This document shows positions 7,340-12,307 of a stretch of 46,160 bases of DNA, one piece after another. The notes under the pieces are model-generated. The model saw nothing but the letters and a program-made list of their open reading frames with translations, was not told where the DNA came from and ran no database searches. A program made the position numbers and the translations under genes. Where the stretch lies: positions 1-46,160 of the IMG/VR virus record IMGVR_UViG_3300027511_000001; one strand, 5' to 3'. Numbering within the stretch: position 1 is the stretch's first letter; every line of letters begins with the position of its first letter. The stretch comes from a virus.

Positions 7340-7594
7340 ATGATTAAAGATGAAACGTCGTTGACGTTTGAGTCAAAAATTGATCGTTTAGGCATTTGTG
7401 CCAATTGCGATTCTACTAGATTGATAACCAAGCTTTGGCAATGTGCAACATGTGGTAGTAATTCAATAATGATAATTGATGGAAGACATGCAAAAGATAT
7501 GCGAACTATGCGAAATTCGCTACTTGAAAGAAGACCAGTTCGTTTGCTCAGATTGTTACCCGAGATTCAAAAAAGTAATGCTAAAGTTCGCTAA
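7340..7594 (+). CDS. Small zinc-ribbon protein, overlapped by another frame
   Basis: The product has 84 residues with CANC and CATC knuckles (residues about 20-38) and an Arg-rich C-terminus. It starts directly after the previous stop. The last 107 nt are overlapped in another frame by a second zinc-knuckle frame (7488-7622), so only the first 50 residues look constrained by this frame alone. Confidence 0.55.
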   Translation: MIKDETSLTFESKIDRLGICANCDSTRLITKLWQCATCGSNSIMIIDGRHAKDMRTMRNSLLERRPVRLLRLLPEIQKSNAKVR

Positions 7595-7622
7595 GAAATT
7601 TTGGGAAAGGAAACTAGAATGA
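7488..7622 (+). CDS. 44-residue zinc-knuckle protein nested in the preceding gene
   Basis: MQKICELCEIRYL followed by CSDC gives two CxxC pairs 12 residues apart, then a basic helix. Its TGA overlaps the ATG at 7619 (ATGA), the coupling pattern used throughout this operon. The overlap with the gene at 7340 is unusually long at 107 nt. Either the two are true overlapping genes or one of them is mis-called. Confidence 0.45.
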   Translation: MQKICELCEIRYLKEDQFVCSDCYPRFKKVMLKFAKKFWERKLE

Positions 7623-7999
7623 TTCCTGGTACTATTTCAAATAATTCTGATGATCTTTGTAGTTGTATTCGAGTTAAGTATTTAGATTTAGTTACTGAAT
7701 TAGATAAGCTAAAAATCCAAGTTACATTGTTAGAAACACTGCGAGACTTTGATAGACAACGTTATTACGTTAGTATCGGGTCCTCAAAGACTTACAACTC
7801 TAAGCATTTACCTCAACCACCATTTGGTAAAAGTTTGGCGTTTGATTTGGCAGTAACAGAGTATATGACTCTAAAGAATTGGAATCCAAAAGGCCCACTT
7901 TGGGAAAAGATTAGAGAAGTCTCCCGATCGTTAGGTCTAATTTGCAATATTCCGTGGGACAAGCCGCATCATCAGCTTAATGAATGTGAATGCAAGTGA
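7619..7999 (+). CDS. Hypothetical protein, 126 residues
   Basis: The start chosen is ATG 7619, with AAAGGA at about 7606-7611 as ribosome site and an ATGA overlap with the preceding frame. A TTG six codons upstream is less likely. It contains CSCIRVKYLDLVTELDKLKIQ, a probable short coiled coil, and a C-terminus ending CECK. No family recognised. Confidence 0.6.
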   Translation: MIPGTISNNSDDLCSCIRVKYLDLVTELDKLKIQVTLLETLRDFDRQRYYVSIGSSKTYNSKHLPQPPFGKSLAFDLAVTEYMTLKNWNPKGPLWEKIREVSRSLGLICNIPWDKPHHQLNECECK

Positions 8000-8061
8000 T
8001 TATATTTTTAGTTGCATCAGTCGGTTTCTTTTTATTTATCTCTATTTATAAGAGAAGATAA
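7996..8061 (+). CDS. 21-residue membrane peptide (GTG start)
   Basis: GTGA overlap with the preceding stop (7996-7999) and TAATG overlap with the following start (8059-8063). It encodes one hydrophobic helix ending YKRR. The double overlap is suggestive, but the length makes it uncertain. Confidence 0.35.
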   Translation: MIIFLVASVGFFLFISIYKRR

Positions 8062-8252
8062 TGGATAACGGCCCGAAGAAAAGCTATAATGGTTTCTCTC
8101 AATTGCGACGTTATGATAAAACAGGTGAAGTTTTAAAAGGTAGAATCCTAGAATCAATCAATGAATTACGTGATGTAGATCGAGATGGCTGGAAACCTTA
8201 TTTGAATTATAATCATGGAGAGAATAAGTTTAGACCGAGAGGCAATCAGTGA
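8061..8252 (+). CDS. 63-residue polar protein of unknown function
   Basis: A polar, Asn/Arg-rich protein (NGFSQLRRYDKTGEVLKGR near the start). The ATG overlaps the preceding TAA. No domain recognised. Confidence 0.55.
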   Translation: MDNGPKKSYNGFSQLRRYDKTGEVLKGRILESINELRDVDRDGWKPYLNYNHGENKFRPRGNQ

Positions 8253-8380
8253 ATGAAGCACTTGGGTCTCCTTATTTTTATATTGGTTTTTGGAGCCTAA
8301 TTAATTCACGACTTGATAATATTACAATCTTATTAGCCCGTGTCGAAAAGGAATTGAAGATAAATAATGCCAAGCATTAA
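8249..8380 (+). CDS. 43-residue hypothetical protein (GTG start)
   Basis: The frame starts at a GTG overlapping the preceding TGA (GTGA) and ends 14 nt inside the Sak4-like gene. It has an aromatic N-terminal half (PYFYIGFWS) and a helical C-terminal half (LDNITILLARVEKELK). A competing 15-residue frame from ATG 8253 is less convincing. Confidence 0.4.
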   Translation: MNEALGSPYFYIGFWSLINSRLDNITILLARVEKELKINNAKH

Positions 8381-9137
8381 AGACATTAAGATTGGTGGTA
8401 AGCAATTTAACTTATTTATTGGCCCGCCGGGGTCTGGAAAAAGTATTGCAGCCGCGAGCTATCCCTCTCCAATCTTTTTCTTTGACTTAGATAAACGTAT
8501 TGATGCAGTAGCACCGATGTTTCCAGGCCGGGCCGACATTGAGTATGAGAGTTATGGACCAGATGATTATGAAAGACTCTGGAATAAAATCACACAAATT
8601 CGGGCAGGAAATTCGCCATTCAAAACTTACGTGTTAGATTCTCTAACTTCTTTAGCAAGAATGGCAATTAACTATTCAATCTCAATGCGTTCCGGAAAGG
8701 GTCTCTCCAAAGGCGTCATCCAAATGACACAGGTTGATGACTTCAATGGTGAATCGCGCGTACTCTCAGTAATGATGGATGCATTTCGTGGAACTAACTT
8801 TAAATCAAACTTCATCCTGACTGCACACCTTGTAGAGACGAGTAGTAAAAAGCTAAACGAGGATGATGTAATCCAGCAAAGATTGCTCACCGGAGGCAAG
8901 ACTATTGCGGCCGAGATCCCAGGTTATTTCAACGAAATTTATCTATTCTCCCGGCGAACGGGATTTGATTCTAAACCCAAATACTTTATGTCAACAGTAG
9001 ATAAAGGCGCTGGAATTAATACAAAGACAATTTTGCCGTTACCTAGCGAATTAGAATTTACTATGAAGCCGGGCGAGCCGGGCCTATTTCAAAAAATCCA
9101 GGCAGCTTGTAAGCTTCTAGGAGTTGACGTAGGATGA
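8367..9137 (+). CDS. Sak4-like RecA-fold ATPase (phage recombinase)
   Basis: The product has 256 residues. Walker A is GPPGSGKS at residues 19-26, followed by a Walker B-like strand ending TYVLDSLTS (about 89-97). A strand ending in ILTAHLVE fits the sensor region. This is the arrangement of AAA_24/Sak4 proteins, which promote single-strand annealing in phage recombination with a cognate single-strand-binding protein. The nearby Cas4-like nuclease and the DUF669-like gene fit that pathway. The start is the ATG at 8367, 14 nt inside the preceding small frame. Confidence 0.85.
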   Translation: MPSIKDIKIGGKQFNLFIGPPGSGKSIAAASYPSPIFFFDLDKRIDAVAPMFPGRADIEYESYGPDDYERLWNKITQIRAGNSPFKTYVLDSLTSLARMAINYSISMRSGKGLSKGVIQMTQVDDFNGESRVLSVMMDAFRGTNFKSNFILTAHLVETSSKKLNEDDVIQQRLLTGGKTIAAEIPGYFNEIYLFSRRTGFDSKPKYFMSTVDKGAGINTKTILPLPSELEFTMKPGEPGLFQKIQAACKLLGVDVG

Positions 9138-9304
9138 TCTATTATTTTCTAGTGGGATTCCTTATTGGCTTTGTCTTGGGTTCGGCCAATGCAATTATAT
9201 CTTTACTTAAAGGAGATATTAAAATTGAATTCGTTAGAAGTGATCGGACTACTTCTCTTGCTTATAGCCGGCCGAATAATTTGGATAGTTTTAAACAGGA
9301 CTAA
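9134..9304 (+). CDS. 56-residue membrane-anchored protein
   Basis: ATGA overlap with the preceding stop. The N-terminal 25 residues form a Gly-containing transmembrane helix (FLVGFLIGFVLGSANAI). A polar tail follows, starting LLKGDIKIEFV. No function recognised. Confidence 0.5.
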   Translation: MIYYFLVGFLIGFVLGSANAIISLLKGDIKIEFVRSDRTTSLAYSRPNNLDSFKQD

Positions 9305-9350
9305 AAGAGATGACGTGTCCAAACTGCAAGAAAGAGACAGAAATTTATAA
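9225..9350 (+). CDS. 41-residue membrane peptide (TTG start)
   Basis: A TTG at 9225 is preceded by AAAGGAG (9208-9214). It encodes one Leu/Ile-rich helix followed by a charged tail (RTKRDDVSKLQERDR). It overlaps the previous gene by 80 nt and the next by 41 nt in other frames, so it is only tentatively called. Confidence 0.3.
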   Translation: MNSLEVIGLLLLLIAGRIIWIVLNRTKRDDVSKLQERDRNL

Positions 9351-9522
9351 TACTCGTAAGCAAGATACAGTAGTTTGGCGCCGTCGTCGATGTCTTATAT
9401 GCAAGTTTCGATTTAGTACGCATGAAAGGATGGTGAAATTAAAACCAGGCCGGCCTGAAGTAGATGACATTACATTAGATCAATTACTTGATAAGGTAAT
9501 TGAAGCATACGAACGAAGATAA
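9310..9522 (+). CDS. NrdR-like zinc-ribbon protein without ATP-cone
   Basis: The product has 70 residues, starting MTCPNCKKET, then VVWRRRRCLICKFRFSTHER, which closely follows the N-terminal zinc ribbon of NrdR (CPxC, RRRR-x-C, RF-[ST]-T-x-E). NrdR represses ribonucleotide reductase genes in bacteria through this ribbon plus an ATP-cone. Here the ATP-cone is missing and only a short helical tail follows. It may bind NrdR boxes or mimic the host protein; this is inference. The ATG at 9310 is the natural start. Confidence 0.7.
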   Translation: MTCPNCKKETEIYNTRKQDTVVWRRRRCLICKFRFSTHERMVKLKPGRPEVDDITLDQLLDKVIEAYERR

Positions 9523-9539
9523 GAAAGAAAGAGAAATAA

Positions 9540-9935
9540 ATGGCTCTATTTGATTTTACCGCTGAAGATGTTGCTCGTGGTACAGTTCTTCAACCGGGTT
9601 GGTATCCGATTGAAGTCAAGAAGGTTGAAGATGGTATTGCTAAGTCTACGGGTAAGCCGAAGGTTACGATTTCCTTCGTCTGTCTCGAAGGCACCGCATC
9701 GGATGGAAGTCTAGTACAAAACGTTCCGCTAGCTTCTACGTTTTCGCCTGAGTATCCTTCATTTATCATTAACTTCGCAAAGGCTTGCGGCGCTGAGATT
9801 CCGAAGCAAGGTCTCAAGGGCCTGCGAATTGATGATGAGACATTGAAGGGTAAGAAGCTGTCTGGTTACGTAAAGAACCAAGAGTATGAGGGTCGTACTG
9901 TAAACAACCTTGCGGATTATCGCCCGCTAGAGTAG
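9540..9935 (+). CDS. DUF669-like protein, probable ssDNA-binding
   Basis: The product has 131 residues, starting MALFDFTAEDVARG, with an all-beta pattern (LQPGWYPIEVKKVEDGIA, KVTISFVCLEG, KLSGYVKNQEYEGRTVNNLADYRPLE). This resembles DUF669/single-strand-binding-like proteins that accompany Sak4-type recombinases in phages. It is the last gene before a strong terminator. Codon use is slightly more GC-rich than the flanking small genes, as might be expected of an abundant protein. The single-strand-binding role comes from family context, not from residues I can point to. Confidence 0.7.
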   Translation: MALFDFTAEDVARGTVLQPGWYPIEVKKVEDGIAKSTGKPKVTISFVCLEGTASDGSLVQNVPLASTFSPEYPSFIINFAKACGAEIPKQGLKGLRIDDETLKGKKLSGYVKNQEYEGRTVNNLADYRPLE

Positions 9936-9949
9936 TTCAAAATAAATTC

Positions 9950-9981
9950 GGTGGGGGGTGTAAAAGCCCCCCACCTTTTTT
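9950..9981 (+). terminator. Strong intrinsic terminator
   Basis: GGTGGGGGG and CCCCCCACC form a 9-bp GC-rich stem with an 8-nt loop, followed directly by six T residues. It lies 14 nt after the DUF669-like gene and divides the left arm into two parts. Confidence 0.9.
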
Positions 9982-9998
9982 GAGATTGAATATAATAT

Positions 9999-10400
9999 AT
10001 GGCTATGCAAATTTATATTTGTGGTCATGATATGCTTGAACATGTAAGTGAATATGGGTATGGAGTCTGTCATTGTATAAATGATTTTTGCCCATATATT
10101 AAATTCAATCCCAAAAATGTGACCGTGGCGGAACAGGCAGACGCAGCAGACTTAAAATCTGCCGAGGATAAACCTCGTGAGAGTTCGATTCTCTCCGGTC
10201 ACACCACTTATAAACCTGGAAAAGTTATAGAACCGTTTCCAACATATCGAGAAGAAAGAATAAAAATTCTTGAGCAACAGGAAGGTGTCATGGAAGATTA
10301 TCTACAAATGAAAGTAGATAATAAAGATTGGCATGGCGTGCAAGATGCGGCTTCTGATTTGCGAGATATTGAATCAGAATTGAAAGGTTTAAAATCGTGA
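9999..10400 (+). CDS. Open frame running through the tRNA gene
   Basis: The 133-residue frame has two unlike parts. Residues 1-40 are a small Cys/His protein (ICGHDM, VCHC, CPYIKF). Residues from about 70 to the end are a charged helical module (IKILEQQEGVMEDYLQMKV ... LRDIESELKGLKS) resembling small phage helical proteins. The segment between them (about residues 41-68) is the tRNA-Leu read as protein. The two parts may be separate genes that happen to be linked in frame by the tRNA, or a true fusion whose mRNA is destroyed when the tRNA is processed. There is no good ribosome site before 9999. Confidence 0.45.
   Translation: MAMQIYICGHDMLEHVSEYGYGVCHCINDFCPYIKFNPKNVTVAEQADAADLKSAEDKPRESSILSGHTTYKPGKVIEPFPTYREERIKILEQQEGVMEDYLQMKVDNKDWHGVQDAASDLRDIESELKGLKS
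10119..10206 (+). tRNA. tRNA-Leu (anticodon UAA) with encoded CCA
   Basis: The acceptor stem GTGACCG (10119-10125) pairs perfectly with CGGTCAC (10196-10202), followed by A and an encoded CCA (10203-10206). The anticodon stem GCAGA/TCTGC encloses loop CTTAAAA, giving anticodon TAA (10153-10155). The T-arm GAGAG-TTCGATT-CTCTC is intact. The long variable arm (GAGGATAAACCTC) is as expected for a class II leucine tRNA. UUA is a common codon in this AT-rich genome, so the tRNA probably supports translation of phage genes. Confidence 0.93.
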
Positions 10401-10549
10401 ATCAAAAAGATGCAGTCGATCTAGCAAATAGAATCGTCGAAAATGTAGCAAAAAAATGGTATTACGCTGGATCACCAATGGTCCATAGGCCCGACATAAT
10501 CATTTCGTTACGAGCTATAGTTTTGGAAACTTTATTGAAGGAAAAATGA
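10397..10549 (+). CDS. 50-residue helical protein (GTG start)
   Basis: The frame starts at GTG overlapping the preceding TGA (GTGA) and ends overlapping the next ATG (ATGA). It encodes a helical protein beginning MNQKDAVDLANRIVENVAKKW. No family recognised. The two-sided coupling supports the call. Confidence 0.5.
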   Translation: MNQKDAVDLANRIVENVAKKWYYAGSPMVHRPDIIISLRAIVLETLLKEK

Positions 10550-10827
10550 TCTGCCAATTTTGTGGCAAAGAAAGCCGAGAGACATGGCAAGAAATAACTC
10601 AAAGGCTCGGCCGGTTTCACGAGTCAAAGCAAAAAGCGTTAGGCATAGCAAAGCCGGGCCGAAAGAAAAACGGGTGGTCACTTTACGATTCCGCAAGGGA
10701 ATTAAAGGTAAGCCCAACATTAATGGGAACAATTTGGATATTGTATCGCGCGGCAAAAGAAAGCCCGGCAATATTCCGAATAGAGAGAATGGCATCAGCG
10801 ATAAGCCACGTGAGACGTACGAAATAA
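10546..10827 (+). CDS. Zinc-knuckle plus helix-turn-helix protein
   Basis: The 93-residue product begins MICQFCGKES (one CxxC). Residues about 45-85 resemble a helix-turn-helix: SLYDSARELKVSPTLMGTI, then LYRAAKESPAIFRIERM. This makes it a candidate DNA-binding regulator, one of very few in this window. The DUF1599-like frame overlaps its last 94 or more nt, and if the longer start is used, most of the gene. Confidence 0.5.
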   Translation: MICQFCGKESRETWQEITQRLGRFHESKQKALGIAKPGRKKNGWSLYDSARELKVSPTLMGTIWILYRAAKESPAIFRIERMASAISHVRRTK

Positions 10828-11138
10828 AACCAATTCCAACAAAGTTTAGCCTACTTTTAGAGCAAATGGCTAAGATTCATGCTAGTAAAAGCGCAGACTA
10901 TTCAAAGGCGGCCGATCCTTATTCTAACTTTAAGTATGCAGCACAAGTTGCAGATGTACCAATCTATAAAGTGTATCTCGTATTGCTTGGAGTCAAATTC
11001 GCTAGAATCTTACAACTTCTAGAGAGTGGTCAGACACCCAACAATGAAAGCATTAACGATACATTTCTTGATTCAGCTACTTACGCGGCTATCATGTCTT
11101 CTCATTTGATGGAGGATTCAGTTGGCGCAAAAGTTTAA
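10734..11138 (+). CDS. DUF1599-like small protein
   Basis: The conserved part runs from about 10842: FSLLLEQMAKIHASKSADYSKAAD, then PYSNFKYAA, with a helical tail. This resembles DUF1599-type proteins of phages (a nucleotide-modification-associated family) with the pattern H-x2-K-x2-DYS...DP-x-x-NF. The start is unclear. The frame is open from 10560, but 10560-10827 is also the coding frame of the helix-turn-helix gene. The ATG at 10866 would cut into the conserved helix. TTG 10734 is used here as a compromise. A -1 frameshift from the preceding gene is another possibility. The stop is certain. Confidence 0.6.
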   Translation: MDIVSRGKRKPGNIPNRENGISDKPRETYEIKPIPTKFSLLLEQMAKIHASKSADYSKAADPYSNFKYAAQVADVPIYKVYLVLLGVKFARILQLLESGQTPNNESINDTFLDSATYAAIMSSHLMEDSVGAKV

Positions 11139-11313
11139 GACATACGTGTTGCCGATTCTACTAGGAATTTTAGGAGTATTCCTATCTCTATTTGCTTTAC
11201 ACACTTATCAAGATCACCAAGTATTTCATGCGATAGTAAATATCGAAGCGCAAAGGCAAGGAAAGATTCCAAATCCACAGCCTGCGCCCAAACCAGAGGA
11301 GCCAGCCAAATGA
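11122..11313 (+). CDS. 63-residue membrane protein with Pro-rich tail
   Basis: The TTG at 11122 has a strong GGAGG ribosome site (11111-11115). Residues 7-28 form a transmembrane helix (YVLPILLGILGVFLSLFAL). The C-terminus is Pro-rich (NPQPAPKPEEPAK). It overlaps the end of the preceding gene by 17 nt. A small membrane protein with a Pro-rich periplasmic tail could belong to lysis functions, but nothing else supports that. Confidence 0.5.
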   Translation: MAQKFKTYVLPILLGILGVFLSLFALHTYQDHQVFHAIVNIEAQRQGKIPNPQPAPKPEEPAK

Positions 11314-11741
11314 ATAAATGGCAAGCCGACATGGTTAAATTTCACGAGAAATTTGGTTTAGAATCTATCCATGTACCCCAATTACCAACAATAGCAACCA
11401 GATTATTGCGTATCTCTCTAATTGAAGAGGAAGTTAGAGAGACAGTTGATGGAATTCATAGAGATAATCTAGTTGATATTGCAGATGGTATCGTCGATTC
11501 AATTTACGTTCTTATTGGTACAGCAGTATCATATGGTATAGATTTGAATCCTCTATGGAAAGAAGTACACAGAACAAATATGTTGAAGGATAACGGGCCG
11601 GTCCGGGGCGATGGAAAGGTATTAAAACCTGAGGGTTGGCAGCCACCACGAATTAAAGAGTTATTAATTAAACAAGGCGCAGATGCGGATCAATTTAAAC
11701 CTATTGCGGAAGACGGCGATGAGAAGCCAGAGACAGCATAG
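11310..11741 (+). CDS. MazG-like nucleoside triphosphate pyrophosphohydrolase
   Basis: The product has 143 residues of the all-alpha NTP-PPase superfamily (MazG/HisE/dUTPase-like), which split NTPs into NMP and pyrophosphate. Metal-binding acidic motifs are visible: EEEVRE (about residues 38-43) and DIADGIVDSIYV (about 56-67), then GIDLNPLWKEVHRTNMLK, the usual end of the fold. Such phage enzymes clean or tune the nucleotide pool. It is next to a deaminase-like gene, consistent with a nucleotide-metabolism pair. The start ATG overlaps the preceding stop. Confidence 0.8.
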   Translation: MNKWQADMVKFHEKFGLESIHVPQLPTIATRLLRISLIEEEVRETVDGIHRDNLVDIADGIVDSIYVLIGTAVSYGIDLNPLWKEVHRTNMLKDNGPVRGDGKVLKPEGWQPPRIKELLIKQGADADQFKPIAEDGDEKPETA

Positions 11742-12012
11742 GCACGCTTCGATTGTTTTTAGACGTGGCAATCCCATTGCTGGTGGGTATAATGATGGAG
11801 AAGAGCACGCCGAAGCAAATGCTATTCATGGCGTAGATAGAGTTACAACACGGCCAAAGAATTTGGTAATGGTCAACATCAGATTAACAAAAGCAGGCAA
11901 AATTGGTTTGGCAAAGCCATGTCCTGCATGTCTCGATCTACTTAAAGAAAAGAAATTCAGAAAAGTAATTTACTCTACAAATGCTGGAACCTTTGAGGAG
12001 ATTTATCTGTGA
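11719..12012 (+). CDS. Cytidine/dCMP deaminase-like protein
   Basis: The 97-residue product from ATG 11719 contains HAEANAI (HAE zinc/catalytic motif) and PCPAC (PCxxC zinc ligands), the signature of the cytidine-deaminase fold. It is shorter than typical dCMP deaminases (about 130-180 residues) and may lack some peripheral helices. The frame is open upstream to 11683, but 11719 follows a GGAAG ribosome site with a smaller overlap (23 nt) with the MazG-like gene. The likely substrate is a free cytosine nucleotide or nucleoside; the sequence does not decide which. Confidence 0.7.
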   Translation: MRSQRQHRHASIVFRRGNPIAGGYNDGEEHAEANAIHGVDRVTTRPKNLVMVNIRLTKAGKIGLAKPCPACLDLLKEKKFRKVIYSTNAGTFEEIYL

Positions 12013-12173
12013 AGAAATTGAATTGCACAGTCAAAGATTGCAAGAGAATTTTTTGGACACGTCGGCCGGGCCCGTGCCGAAAGCATAAACCTAAGATCCC
12101 TCTAGCAATCACGATTGAATTTAAACCAAAAGTCTACGGTTCAATGTCTGCACCTACCAAGAAAATAAAATGA
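12009..12173 (+). CDS. 54-residue basic Cys-containing protein (GTG start)
   Basis: GTGA overlap with the deaminase stop and ATGA overlap with the next gene. It contains C-x4-C (CTVKDC) and PCRKH, enough for one zinc site, and is otherwise Lys-rich. Function unknown. Confidence 0.45.
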   Translation: MKKLNCTVKDCKRIFWTRRPGPCRKHKPKIPLAITIEFKPKVYGSMSAPTKKIK

Positions 12174-12307
12174 AAATTTTTGAAAGACTTGTTGTATTTA
12201 TCTCTGGAATAGCTTTACTAGTATATGGCGATGGTAATGGATATAGCATTCTAGGATTCGTATTAGTAATAGCGAGTGTATTGATGATTTGGCAGAGTCA
12301 AGACTAA
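12170..12307 (+). CDS. 45-residue two-helix membrane protein
   Basis: Two short hydrophobic helices (VVFISGIALLVYG and ILGFVLVIASVLMIW) are separated by DGNGYS. Its ATG overlaps the preceding TGA, and its TAA overlaps the polymerase ATG (TAATG at 12305-12309). Function unknown. Confidence 0.45.
   Translation: MKIFERLVVFISGIALLVYGDGNGYSILGFVLVIASVLMIWQSQD

Noticed and set aside
8253-8300. 15-residue hydrophobic frame MKHLGLLIF
   Set aside because: The overlapping 43-residue GTG frame has better coupling and more protein-like content.
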